Below, piece after piece: positions 12,655 through 23,234 of a stretch of DNA of 64,000 nt (positions are counted from its first letter, which is position 1; each line of letters opens with the position of its first letter). The notes beneath the pieces are model-generated. The model saw nothing but the letters and a program-made list of their open reading frames with translations. It had not been told where the DNA came from and did no database searches. Source of the stretch: Siderastrea radians. Taxonomy: Eukaryota; Cnidaria; Anthozoa; Scleractinia; Rhizangiidae. Where the stretch lies: the NCBI GenBank assembly GCA_964017195.1, contig OZ024887.1, positions 67,387,228 to 67,451,227 of the forward strand, in the 5' to 3' direction. Both the position numbers and the translations under genes were made by a program.

Positions 12655-15187
12655 CTTTACTTGATCGATTATGTACGTCCTCAGTACTTAGCTGAGTCAC
12701 ATATCTGAGATATATAGATGTCTTTGGTATTCGAAAGGTTAATATTATTTCCTGCAATGACTGAATCACTGTTGCATTGCCCTCTGAAGGTCTGGGAGAC
12801 TGTTCCCTTTCTGTCCACTGACCTATTTACTGAATCTCTGATTACTACAGGAAAAGGCAGTTAAGGCAGAATCAAAAAGAGTAGAAGCACTGATGAAAAA
12901 ACTAGCTGCTCAACAAGTTCAGCGGGAGAAAGATGAAGGTCAAAAGAGACTGGAGGAGGCACTCATAAAAGCCAGAGAAGAGTTCATGTTAGAGCAGGCA
13001 GAAGCTGTGCAGCAGGCAAGGGAAGAGGAACGCATGATAGCAACTGAGGAGGCCAAAAGAGTGGCTCAAGTTGAAGAGGATAAAAGGAAGCAGTTGATTC
13101 TGGCTGCAGAAAAGGAGAAACAGGTAGATTTGGTGCAAAGAGTTTTTTGAAAATCCCAGTTTTGGTACCAAGGAGAGGGTGGATTGGAACAAAACTATCA
13201 CTGAAGCGATTTGGTCTCTGATCATTACGATATCATTCTGTCAACTCAGGTCAGCCACCCCCCATCAAAAATCCTGGATCTCCTGCTAGGTACAAAATGT
13301 ATAACACTATAACACTGAGGGCATTGTTACATGTGTATCTGACTAACTGTAAATGTGTTTTTTGAACTGCAATCCTATGTCAGTCATGAGTCCTCAGGAC
13401 AGCTGGATAAACATTGTTTTCTTCATCCAGTTCACAAAGTATCAAATGATAGTTTTGCCTCAATACATATTTTGCCTGCTTTGATGACTCCACTCCTTCC
13501 AAAACAATGTTGTTTTGACCAAACACTTTTTTTGTACGTGGAATACAGCTTCATCTTTAAGTTAGAACAAATGTGAAACTATCCCAAGACTTTGGACAAA
13601 CATCATCGCATTCTTTTTTAGAGGCCAAGTCAGAGGCTTACTAATATTTGTGACGGGTCTTAGGGAAGAGAGTTGGCGGTGTTTGGGTTTGGCTGGGCAA
13701 AAAATGGTGATGTGCACCCTGGTAAGTTCAGTTGGTAGGGCTCCAGACAGGAGAGTGGGAGGTCACAGGTTTGAATACTGGCCACACGACTCACCACTGT
13801 TTTAAAATAACCGATGAGGTCATAGTGGCTATGTTCAACAGCTTGTTTAGTTCACGATGATTGTGTTGTTGGGTGGTGATCATTAGTCTCGTCTCCTCCA
13901 CCTTGTCACCTTGTCAGTGCCTCCTAACAGAGATGTATTTCTGCAAAGGTTGTGACTATGGGGAAGAAGTAGATCTTAGCAAGGGTTATTGGAATCCAAA
14001 AAGAAAAATGTGGGGAACCAGTAACCACGTATTTTTCAGAGATAATTGAGCAACCATAAGTCTAAAAAAACATTAAAATGCAAAGAAATCAATGTATGGC
14101 AATTTCTTTCCAAATTTAAGCTCAATTATCTCTGAAAAATAAGTGGTTACCCCCAATTTTCTTTTCGGATTCTGATAGCCCTTGCTAAAAAAAATATTGT
14201 GTTAGGGGGCAAATTCCCTAAGAAACCCGAATATCCCGAGATGCATAGAACATATGCGCAGTAACAAAAGGAGGCACCGTCCTTAAATAGTTAGGGACTT
14301 TAAAACACCTAGTGTTGTGGTCTGGTCTGTTATGTTCATTCATGGGTCAGGATGAGGTCACATATGGGTTGCCATGGGCAGTTTAACAAGTTGACATCCA
14401 AGTTCATCCCATAGTTGTCACTAAGTGTATTTGAACAATTACAACAACAAGGGCAACAAGCTAAATAGATCACATTTATTCACCATTACTGTTGAAAAAA
14501 GTAAGATGGGATCAAAACAGGTTGCAAGATTGTGTCCGACATTTTGAACTTTTATTGCAGCCCTTCTTCAGGGACAGTTACAAAATGTACACAACGTAAA
14601 CGGTGACCTCCTGTTTTAGCATGCTCCTTTTCTATGTTAATGCCCTCTTCTGAGTAAACTTTACCTTTGCAGTTCACTTAAAAAAATTGCAATATTTGCT
14701 TTATTTGATTTGACCACTTTTTGAACTTTATTAGTTGATCTTTGTGTGTTGAAAAGTGTAGTGTGCTCAAAATTGCATGGTCTGCCAACAAAATCTTTAA
14801 AGATGGGCTCATGTGAATCCTTAATCTGTTTTATAGCAAGCTTTGAAGAACCTCAAGGAGAGATTAAAACAAAAGGAGAAACAAGCAGTGGCAGAAATGG
14901 CTGAAAAATGTAAAAAGGAAGAAGAGGTAAAACTACAGCAGCAAAAGGAAATCCACGAGAAAGAAGTGAAAATTTTGGAAACTCGCATTGAAGAGCAAAT
15001 CAAAGTGACAGAAGGTGCTAATAAGGAAACTGAAAGGATTATAGAATTGAAAGGGAAAGAAGAAGAAAAGTTGAAGAACACACTAGCTGCATTTCAAAAC
15101 TTTATTGACACAACAAAGGGCTTTAATAAAGGACAGGCAGACTTCTTGTTGCTAGATCCACTAAAAGATGCCTTGGAGAATATTTGA
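11879..15187 (+). CDS. Coiled-coil protein resembling C6orf163, complete, 4 exons
   Basis: Exons: 11879-11981, 12380-12567, 12851-13123 and 14837-15187, all GT-AG and in frame, giving 304 residues. The N-terminal 30 residues are not coiled coil. Next come THEDILAIGNELYQK and then about 220 residues of Lys/Glu/Ala-rich helix typical of a long coiled coil. The C-terminus reads AFQNFIDTTKGFNKGQADF and ends DALENI. The THxDIL..IG block and the AFQ-x-I...GxADF tail resemble vertebrate C6orf163 as I recall it (about 330 residues), a poorly studied coiled-coil protein. Its biochemical role is unknown. The promoter X-box points to cilia or sperm. The start ATG lies in AAGATGGCGG, a reasonable context. 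Coiled coils can mislead, so the gene structure is much surer than the orthology. Confidence 0.82.
12614..12653. repeat. (AAT)n microsatellite
   Basis: About 13 uninterrupted AAT triplets lie in the second intron of the C6orf163-like gene. Confidence 0.95.
13720..13795 (+). repeat. tRNA-like SINE head (degenerate)
   Basis: The stretch has an A-box-like GTTCAGTTGGTAGGG and a B-box-like GGTTTGAATAC at tRNA spacing, but no cloverleaf with a proper acceptor stem. It lies in intron 3 of the C6orf163-like gene. It is best read as a decayed tRNA-derived SINE head, not a tRNA gene. Confidence 0.5.
13918..14287 (+). mobile_element. Fold-back MITE, copy 1 of a three-copy family
   Basis: The two halves are near inverted repeats around 14090, with arms sharing ATCTTAGCAAGGG and ATTTTTCAGAGATAATTGAG. 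It ends in AAAAGGAGGCACCGTCCTTAA. Related copies lie at 41678-42081 and 43894-44270. It sits in intron 3 of the C6orf163-like gene. There is no coding capacity, so it is non-autonomous. Confidence 0.8.
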
Positions 15188-16591
15188 AAAAGCTGTACAT
15201 GTATCAAAAGATAAATAACCTAGTTTTTGTGTTAATTTCTTGTGCACTCAGGAATACTGTATCTCTTAATGTTGTACATTTGAACAGAATAGGCATGTAG
15301 AGTAATATTGTGTGTAAATTGACAGATATTGATATATGTTTGTAAGATAGCACCTAGGGCTGTTCCTTATAGATTTTTGGCAAAATGGAGTCCTGTCGAT
15401 AGGAATTCCTATCAGTGCCCCCATTGCTTTGAAGACTGGATAGGCCACCCTAAGTTTTCTGGCTAATGTCATCACAAACATTTTGTTATGCAGTTATATT
15501 ACCATACAATGTTCTTGTAAATAGATTTGTAATTAATTATTGATCCAAGTAATCATTATCATAAATTCTAATTTGATTTGAAAATTAAAATTTCTAAGCT
15601 TTTGAAGAGATTTACATGTAATTTGACTATTCAGTCATACTTGGTGTATTTATTTCTTTGATAAGTGGGTTGATTGGATCCAGTAATTTTTCTTCACATA
15701 ATGTATGATGTGGCTGAGTTAATATGCATTTTGATGCTAACTAAAAAAATTTCTTTTTGGTACAATTTACTTAGAAGTTAGTCAATCTTCATATACCAGA
15801 ATCTCGTGTTTGGGAGTGGCTCTCACTCATTTTCACCCCTAGGAGGTGCAAATTCTTTTTGGCGTGTACATAATGTATTTGTCTCGCCTTAAACGGCAAA
15901 CGTCAGATCCCTGATGACATTTTCATCAAAATAATTGGCAATAAAACCTGTGTTTTGTCAAAGACGGGCCCTTACATGTTTAATTCATCAATTACATGAA
16001 GCCTAAACATTTTTTTCAACTTTATCTATTACCTGTGCGTGATCTGTGAAGTGCCTCACAGCTTATTAGGATACCGTACCCTAGAGGATGGTGCACTATA
16101 AGATTCTTGTTAAGTAACGAATTGATGAGTCTCGTGAGCGGTTGGTGTGGAAAACCTCAAATCGCTGTTTTCATCTCTTTTAAAAGAGCCGTTGTTGCGT
16201 GAGTCGCTTGTGTTAAGCATGCCGTGACAGTATGTTGGAGTCTAGTCATGAAATTCTGAATTGTACCTCTTTATACGGTGTACTTGTCAATAATGATCAG
16301 TCATTATTTCTACAATTCCCATTTTGTGTGATTATTTTGTATGTTTTGTTTCATGCAGAATTTTTTTTATTCTGTCTCTCTTGAAGCTAGTTCACTCACC
16401 GTGAATTGAATTCCTCCGAACCGAAAGAACTGCGTTACGATCATAATTGTGTTTTTCACACCATCTGTGTGGTGAATTCTGAGAAAGGGAGGATGTTTCA
16501 GTTCTGTGAAAGCCAACATATGTTGATCCAAAATCAATCACATGATCCATTTGTGGCACTTGCCCAAGTGTAACTAGTCTCCTACGCAGCC
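15188..16591. other. Intergenic, 3' UTR of the C6orf163-like gene and upstream of the cGAS-like gene
   Basis: AT-rich. Possible polyadenylation signals include AATAAA at about 15942. Upstream of the cGAS-like gene, CCGAAAGAACTG (about 16419) weakly resembles an IRF half-site; this is too weak to call. Confidence 0.45.
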
Positions 16592-16627
16592 ATGACGACC
16601 TTGTGTATTAGAAACCAGCGTTTGTAA
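16592..16627 (+). other. Candidate upstream ORF, 11 codons, before the cGAS-like gene
   Basis: ATG at 16592 reads 11 codons to TAA, 46 nt before the main ATG at 16674. If the transcript starts upstream of it, this short ORF could dampen translation of the receptor. The transcript start is not known from sequence. Confidence 0.35.
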
Positions 16628-16673
16628 ACTCGCGGGGTAGAAACTTACCTTTTTTGTGCCCTGTGTAATTGGA

Positions 16674-18521
16674 ATGGCTGAGATTGTCGAACATTTCGAG
16701 AGAGAAGCAAGGTTTAAAGATGAAAATGAAGCAGAAATTATACGACAGAAACTCGAAAAGCTTGTGAACAACATTCTGGCGCAAGTGGAAAAACAAGATC
16801 GTCGATTCCATAGCACTCTGATTCAAAGCGGAAGTGTTTACGAGGGAGTGAAAGTCCACCAGCCAAATGAATTCGACTTTATGGTCAGAATTAACGCTCT
16901 CACAAACAAACCATTGTTTTATCCTTGCGAGAAAGGTGACGGATACGTAAAGCTCGTACTGGAAGAAGACGAATGGAAAGAGTTCAAAGACGAAGAAGGC
17001 TTCTTCAGTCCAAATCAGCTCGCCCGCCATTTTAAGAAGCTTGTCAATAAATCTTTAAGAGATACTGAGGTACCTGAAGGATTAAACATCGTACGAACTA
17101 ACCAAGACCTGGTGGATGGTCCATGGGGTCCAGTGTTTTTAGACCTACTTGGAAACAGCAGTGAGCCTGACGACCCGTCTGGTGTGATGTACTCAGAAAC
17201 ACATGGTCCTGCTACAACACTTTACATCTCATGGGAAGGTGGCAGTAGTTACAAAAATCTAGAAGTAAACGTTGACTTGACACCAACTCTGGAGTACCCG
17301 ATATCCAAGCTTCCTGTCCAGCCACCAAACCTCCCACAGTCAGTTGACGAGTGCCTCCAGAGAAGCGGGTTTCACGTTGTCCCCGCTGGATTTGACGTCT
17401 GGCGCATCTCGTTCTCCGTGGCCGAGAAAGAAATTCTGTGCCGTTCTCCTGACGGTTTTAAAGTCTGCTTCCGTGTAATGAAGATCATGAGAAATGCCAT
17501 GTCAGAATGTCTGGGTTTGGATCCATCCTTGATTCCATCGTACCTATTCAAGACCGTTCTGATATCTCAGTTGTTTACAACGGAGCATTCCTGGGAAAAG
17601 GAGTATTGGTCACAGCAGATAGATAACGCCTTAGAGGTCACACTGCAGGGTACGGCACGTGCAGAAATGCACAGTTTCTTTATTCCAGGGTACAATCTAC
17701 TGTCCATCGCCGATCATGAGAACAAACTTCGACAATGCATCCTAAAGGAAATGAGGAATGGACTGAGAGGTTTGAAAATGAATCACACACCGGAAGACGT
17801 CAAGGAAACAAGACAGCAGATCAGGGTCCTAGAAATGATCGATTTGCTAGAGTACGTGGTCTCCAACACTGTCTGTGGAAAGGAGCCCACCACGGTGTGG
17901 AACAAAATGTTTGTCAACATTGACAATATTCCTGAATCCCACAAGTATGGCAACTTTTGGAATCAGTTCACTGACCTCAACAGCACGGAGCTTGATGAGT
18001 ATGCCTATGGCGTGCTCATTCAAATATGGAGTTTGGTTGAAGATTTCTTCAAACAGCTGCTCACCTCTCTTAAAGGAGAACTGAATTTGCTGGCTCAGAA
18101 GTTCTACATCAGAACCTGCGACAAGAAAAAGCAATTCGAAATTAAGCACAAGATCACGACCAGATATGCCGTCGAGCAGATGCCTCTTCGTCAACTGGTC
18201 TACGAAATCGCTCATGATCTTGCTGAATGTTACACTGGCGATGAGGGCTATTCGTTTTGGACAAATCTGCACAAAGCAGTTCCCGTTAGTTACAAATCAG
18301 CACGCTTCTTCCAGGATGTCGCTGATGTCACCTTGAATGCAGGAAGCAGCAAAGGACTCTCAATGTTCAAACAGCGCATGAAGCAGTATTTCGCCATTAT
18401 CCCCGAGCCATATTTGATGACCCTTGTTGTCAATTACGTTCGCCAGATATTTTACTTTGCTCAAGATACCTTAAGACGTAAACTTGAATACATCACAATA
18501 CCCGAGTTAGATTTGGATTAA
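16674..18521 (+). CDS. cGAS-like receptor (Mab-21 family nucleotidyltransferase), single exon
   Basis: Predicted nucleotidyltransferase of the cGAS / cGAS-like receptor (cGLR) family. These enzymes sense foreign nucleic acid and make cyclic dinucleotides that signal through STING. The ATG at 16674 gives 615 residues; the frame is open 18 nt further 5' but without an ATG. The core is visible in order: GSVYEGVKV at about 53-61 (the GS loop), NEFDFM with E66 and D68 as the first two metal-binding acids, and LEVNVDLTPTLEYP with D201 as the third. The Mab-21 helical lobe follows, to about 400. I see no cGAS-type His-Cys-Cys-Cys zinc thumb, as in many invertebrate cGLRs. About 200 C-terminal residues extend past the usual length of the fold (see ELDEYAYGVLIQIWSLVEDF) and I do not recognise them. 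No intron or frame break is seen. Ligand and product cannot be read from sequence. Confidence 0.85.
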   Translation: MAEIVEHFEREARFKDENEAEIIRQKLEKLVNNILAQVEKQDRRFHSTLIQSGSVYEGVKVHQPNEFDFMVRINALTNKPLFYPCEKGDGYVKLVLEEDEWKEFKDEEGFFSPNQLARHFKKLVNKSLRDTEVPEGLNIVRTNQDLVDGPWGPVFLDLLGNSSEPDDPSGVMYSETHGPATTLYISWEGGSSYKNLEVNVDLTPTLEYPISKLPVQPPNLPQSVDECLQRSGFHVVPAGFDVWRISFSVAEKEILCRSPDGFKVCFRVMKIMRNAMSECLGLDPSLIPSYLFKTVLISQLFTTEHSWEKEYWSQQIDNALEVTLQGTARAEMHSFFIPGYNLLSIADHENKLRQCILKEMRNGLRGLKMNHTPEDVKETRQQIRVLEMIDLLEYVVSNTVCGKEPTTVWNKMFVNIDNIPESHKYGNFWNQFTDLNSTELDEYAYGVLIQIWSLVEDFFKQLLTSLKGELNLLAQKFYIRTCDKKKQFEIKHKITTRYAVEQMPLRQLVYEIAHDLAECYTGDEGYSFWTNLHKAVPVSYKSARFFQDVADVTLNAGSSKGLSMFKQRMKQYFAIIPEPYLMTLVVNYVRQIFYFAQDTLRRKLEYITIPELDLD

Positions 18522-18629
18522 TTTGTCAAAATACTGTGGGTGCTTTCGTGAACAGTTTGGTGCCTTTTTGTGCCGTCGATTTAGATTACAGGAGAAACCT
18601 TTACAGACGCCAAAAATAACTGATGATGA

Positions 18630-18718
18630 GGATGGTGGTGAGAACGATGATGACAATGATGGAGACGATGATGATGACGATGATAATGATGACGACGATG
18701 ACGACGACGACGACGTTT
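18630..18718. repeat. GAY trinucleotide tract
   Basis: A run of GAT and GAC triplets with a few GGT, GAG and AAT triplets starts about 110 bp downstream of the cGAS-like stop codon, probably in its 3' UTR. An open frame through it is a poly-Asp artefact. Confidence 0.9.
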
Positions 18719-18871
18719 AAAATGCCTCTGAGCCTAAACGAAGGGCAATTATTCGCTACCACTAGGATTAGTCGGAATAGTTGACACTGGAGTTGCCCCG
18801 CTATTTTGACACCTGCTTCGATATACTGATCACTTTGATTTATATACTGGACAAATCGTAATTTGGGATAG

Positions 18872-19158
18872 CCTGAGAAAACAGCCGACGTTTCGCGAGG
18901 TCGCCACTTGACCCCTCGCAAAACGACGTCTGTGCATGTGGAACGCAAAAATTCCATGCTGATGACGCGTCACTACCCAGATATAGGTAGTGCTTCTGAT
19001 TGGTTGAAACGCGAGGGAATTTCGTTTCAACCAATCATAAGCACTACCTAGACCTGGGTAGTGACGCGTCATCAGTATGATATTTTTGTGCTCGTCATCA
19101 GACGTCGTTTTGCGAGGGCTCAAGTGGCGACCTCTCGAAAAGTCGGCTGTTTTCTCAG
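18872..19158. mobile_element. Long-TIR fold-back MITE (CTGAGAAAACAGCCGAC ends), copy 1
   Basis: The left arm starts CTGAGAAAACAGCCGACG and its reverse complement ends the element at 19158. The arms run almost to the centre at about 19020, including GTAGTGACGCGTCATCAG. There is no coding capacity. A shorter relative lies at 36339-36470. Confidence 0.85.
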
Positions 19159-19295
19159 TTGCAGTGCGATGTACTTCTCTTCCCCCGCTTCCCTTCTTAG
19201 ACAAATACTTCCTGTGATAGTCTCGTAACATACTTTATGCTTTGCTTAATGAAGGGATGAAATAAAAAGAACTCAAATAAGTTCTCACCACCTCT

Positions 19296-19335
19296 TTCGT
19301 CGTCGTCGTCGTCGTCGTCGTCGTAGTAGTAGTCT
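19296..19335. repeat. (CGT)n/(AGT)n microsatellite
   Basis: About nine CGT triplets followed by three AGT triplets, directly before the first copy of the sulfotransferase unit. Confidence 0.9.
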
Positions 19336-19783
19336 TAAATGCCGTGGGCGTTTATAAGACCATTTACGGTAGCGGAATTTTGTAAAGCACATTTAACGTC
19401 CAGTTCTTGGACAGATCCTCTTTAATATTTGACTGTCTGCACGCGAGTCTCTCCAGCATTTGCTGTCCTTTAAAATAAACCTACAAATTTAGCAAGTCAT
19501 GCCTTTTTATGTCTATTTATTGAAGATTTAGACCACCTTCTCTTCGGGAGTATAAAAAGTTGAGAAACGTAGATATATATTTACCGTCGATTGCATCCAC
19601 CCGTGAACGCACGCGCTAAAAACATGTTTTCACGTGACTTCAAACGTCTGCGTTTCAGGTGTCAAACTTTGAAGTTTTTCCCGCCCAAATGTGAAGCTTA
19701 CGTGGCGTCAAACGTCTGCGTTTCAGGTATCAAAATTTGAAGTTTCCCCGCCCAAATGTGAAGCTTTGCTACTCGAAGGGAGT

Positions 19784-20787
19784 ATGTTTTCAGTAAGCAA
19801 GAAAGGAAGAAATTATCAGAAAGGCGTCCCACTATCAAGTGACATGCGGAATCAAGTGAAAGAACTTGCGCAGGATCATTCTTTTTCAGAAGTTGGGCGA
19901 AGATTACGCATCAGCAAGGGTGTAGTTTCAAAAATCGTTAAGCAGTACAACTTGACTGGAAGCACGGCTCCCAAAAAGTTGAATCACGTCCGAATAGTTC
20001 CAATATGCACTTTCCAAGACTCTATTCTGTTGGAGACCATGGTGCAAGCAAGTGCTTCCTCCTCTCTTAAAGAATTACATGATGATTTGGCCATTCACGG
20101 TGACTGTGGAGAACTGTCAACATAAACAATTTCCAGAAATATTAGGAACACACTTCCAAGTGGCCGCAACTATTCACGAAAAAGGTTAGGGAAATGTGCG
20201 TCAGAGCGTTTTACTCCCGAAAATATAGTGTACACTCTGTTAAGTTTTTCGATGAGTCAGGTTTTCAGCTGCCTGATGCTGGTCACAGAAACTTTGGTTT
20301 CTCACCTGTCAGCGACGATTGCGTAGAAGTGCGAAGATACTTGTCTACCGCGAACCTCACGCTAATCTTTCTGGTTGGATTTGATGGAGTAAAATATGGA
20401 AACGTCATAGAAGGAGCGTCGAACTCTGTACAGTTTTTACGATTCTTTGATGATGCTTCGCAAACAGTTGATCCAATAACGCAACGACCAATTCTTGAAG
20501 TCGGCGACATTGTAGTGGTAGACAATCTTGCCGCGCAGCATGGCGAAGCGGAAAGAGCGCTGCGAAGCTTCCTGAATGATCTGGGGATGGAGCTCGTATT
20601 TCTCTCAGTGTATTCTCCAGACCTGAATCCTGTTGAGGAGGTATTCTCAAAGCTGAAATATTTGTTGAAGTACAAATACCGGGAACTAGTATGGGAAAAC
20701 CTGGAATACGCACTGTTGAGAGCGGTTGGGGATGTAACAGCGGCCGATATGTTCGGCTACTACAAGCACGTAGGTTATTTTATTTGA
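19784..20787 (+). pseudogene. Tc1/mariner-like DDE transposase, broken
   Basis: The N-terminal part (19784-20125) carries a paired-type helix-turn-helix: SFSEVGRRLRISKGVVSKIV. An in-frame TAA at 20123 stops it. The frame can be followed past the stop to about 20238, where a shift, probably with a small deletion, moves the catalytic part into another frame (to 20787). The catalytic acids are visible: FFDESGF, VVVDNLAAQHG and YSPDLNPVEEVF. The spacing from the second Asp to the first Glu of VEE is 37 residues, longer than the D34E of classical Tc1. As it stands it cannot make a full transposase. Confidence 0.85.
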
Positions 20788-21216
20788 GAAATCGAACTGT
20801 AATTTGAGACAAATACGGTAATATTATTATTGCCATGGACAAGTAAGAAATACAGTGAAATATTGTAGTCATCTGAGACAGAACTGTGGTTGCCCAGGAT
20901 TGTACTTGTTTGCTAGAAATTTGTTTACTGAACTAATGTTTCAGCAGCCTTTTTTCGCCAAATTTTGCTCTGTAATTATCACAATATGTAATGCGAAAAG
21001 CTAAAAATAAAAAGGCCTGTTCCCCAACACAATTCCGAATGTATTGGTCAAGACTTTTTTTGACACAGGATTTTTACAAAGTCTTGTTCTCAGCTGCATC
21101 CCCTTGCATGAAATAGTATAGTGTTAATTATAGTGTGAACTATACTAGCCGCGCCACAAGCACAGAATCAATACGCCATCAAGTAATCACACTATAATAT
21201 TGTCTAACAGTTCGTT

Positions 21217-21910
21217 TCGATTTATTGAATTTATCTGAGAAAACGGGTTAGTTTAATTCCCCAATTGCTAAGTTTGTGCACAAACATACACATGCGAAAA
21301 AGCGACAGTCGATATGCAAATTCGACAACAAATGAATTTTCTGTTTCAAAACATCCTAACATTTACTGCTTAAACGGGGAAAAACGGAAGTAAACAAGTC
21401 GGAAACTAGCTGTGATCTTACAATAACAGTAAAATTATTAACGGTAAAATAGAGCACGCATGCAGGCTAGGAAAAATACGACACAGTCAAAGATTCATTC
21501 ATTCCTTTAAAGGCTTGAAGGACAGCAAAATATTGGCCGCTTCTTCTGTTCCGTGTTACCCTGTTCCGTGTGATCTCCGTTATCAATTTATTGAATTTAA
21601 GCGTATCTGAGACAACGGAAAGTTTAATTCACCAGTTGCTAAGTTTGTGCATATAAACGTACACATGTGAAAAACGACAATCGATGTGCTATTTTGACAA
21701 CAAATGAATGATTTTCTGTTTCATAACATCCTAACATTTACCGCGGAAATCTCAACAAGTGTCAAAAAGTCAGAAACTAGTTGTGATCTTACAATAACAG
21801 TAAAATTATTAACGGTAAAATAGCACGAAGGCTAGATAAAATACCACACAAAGTCAAAGTTTCATTCATTCCTTTGAAGACTTGAATTACAGCAAAATAT
21901 TGGCCGCTTC
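21217..21910. repeat. Imperfect tandem duplication inside the Tc1/mariner element
   Basis: The segment at about 21217-21555 is repeated at about 21583-21910, sharing GTGATCTTACAATAACAGTA and CAGCAAAATATTGGCCGCTT. The repeat covers the 3' end of the minus-strand gene, so part of that end is present twice. Confidence 0.75.
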
Positions 21911-23234
21911 CTTTGTTTGTTCTGTGTGATCTCCATTACCGGCACTAGAAGGTACGGAACCAAGATACAACTGTTTAGCAATGTAAAGCTGCTCTTCCTC
22001 TTCCTCTGGTGTGTTTGGCGACAAGCAGAAAGTGGTTGAGCTTGTAAAGTTTCGCCGATCAGGGAAAATTACACCGTAGCTTTCCAGCCGGACTCTGGTT
22101 TGCGAGCAAGTTTCAGTAGTTGAGCTGTTCGCGGCGGCGTCACGTTCTGGAAGAGTTGGAAGTCCGAGGCGCTTATCGTTCTCAACGGACTTTTTTCTCT
22201 CAATAAGAGATTTCACAATTTCTCGTCGAGGCGGTCCACTGCCCTTCAATGATTTCTTCACAAAAGCAATGCCTTGCTGAATTTTCAGCCAGTTTCTTGA
22301 ATTATTTTGGACATATTCTTCAGGGTATTCTTCTAGTAGCATGTCTAGTAGTTTGTTTACAGTCCCATGCACTCTATCAAAAGCTGCTTCCCGAGACCTT
22401 CGTTCTTGTTCAAGTTTGGTTGCTGATGTTTCTATTTTTGTTCTTCTGCTCTTGAAGCTTCATCTCTTCGTCAGGATGTCGCGTGAATTCGCCACAGAAA
22501 AATACCGACTCGCACTTTTCCATCTGACAACTGCGAACAGTATGATTTCGGTAATGGCAATTACTACATCGTTGGCTGGTAAGGTTATTTCCAGAAGCAG
22601 CCTCCTTTATTCTTCGGTTACAGTCTTCGAGCACTTTTCGTTTTTCAGCTGCCTCTGCAAGTTTTTCCTCAATAGCGTGACGTTTTTATCCGACGAATCT
22701 TTCTCCAGGGGACAGTAATCGTCGTCTACTTGTTGGGTGCGAGTCCCTGGCTTCGCGTTGTGACCTTTGTGCTTCTTGTCCAACACTAGTCTCGCCAACT
22801 TTAAGGACAGTCTTTTTCCTCCCTGGCGATTTAGAAGCTGGACTTTTCTCTGAGGATGAGGAGAACTTAGTTTGCGGCCTTTCACGGTTTCGTACGGGCG
22901 TTCTGAGACGGCTAACCATATTTAGAATAAGTCTTTTATGCCCTTCAGGGATTCCAGCCAGATCATTTTCCGTCAGATACTTTGCGCTCGCTCTTGACGT
23001 AAAGCCGTTGCTTCGTAATTCACCGGCATACACTCTTTTTATTTTATAAGAACCATTTTTATAAGAACGTCGAGGCTGAGATTTGCCCCAAAATTTAAGA
23101 AAATGTATGGGCTAAAATAAGAACATCCTCAGGCTCAGCCAAATTTTACGCGTTCTTATTAAAAAAAGAGTGTATATTAATAAATCATCATCCACTTCTC
23201 TGAGGAAGTCCTCGATGCTTTTTCGACTCTCCAT
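21887..23234 (-). pseudogene. Transposon-carried second gene: SAM domain plus Cys/His cluster, broken
   Basis: Read on the minus strand from an ATG at 23234, the predicted protein begins MESRKSIEDFLREVDDDLLI. It continues past an inserted MITE (23031-23172) as LTENDLAGIPEGHKRLILNM, together a sterile alpha motif (SAM)-like fold. A basic linker follows, then an in-frame TAA at 22688-22686. The same frame resumes with a short coiled coil and a Cys/His cluster, RCSNCHYRNHTVRSC and FFCGEFTRHPDEE, which looks zinc-binding. A frameshift near 22440 separates the last part (NKLLDMLLEEYPEEYVQ onward), which ends in ANILL before the stop at 21887. The gene sits between the terminal repeats and is convergent with the transposase, so it was probably carried by the element. 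I do not know the family; its role is unknown. Confidence 0.65.
23031..23172. mobile_element. Small MITE, TA-flanked, inside the SAM coding region
   Basis: The 142-bp element starts CACTCTTTTTATTTTATAAG and ends CTTATTAAAAAAAGAGTG, with TA on each side (23029-23030 and 23173-23174). Removing it plus one TA (144 bp) restores the reading frame of the SAM-like domain on either side, so it landed in a once-open gene. Confidence 0.85.

Noticed and set aside
14500..14590. Possible Penelope-like 3' terminus (TTGCAGCCCTTCTTCAGGGA)
   Set aside because: Only a short stretch resembles such ends, with no coding or inverted partner. Not enough to call.
16400..16440. IRF/ISRE-like site upstream of the cGAS-like gene (CCGAAAGAACTG)
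   Set aside because: Only a half-site match; expected by chance at this length.
17847..18272. Minus-strand open frame of 141 codons
   Set aside because: Shadow of the cGAS-like coding sequence on the other strand.
18523..18720. Asp-rich open frame after the cGAS-like gene
   Set aside because: It is driven by a GAY triplet tract; no gene structure.
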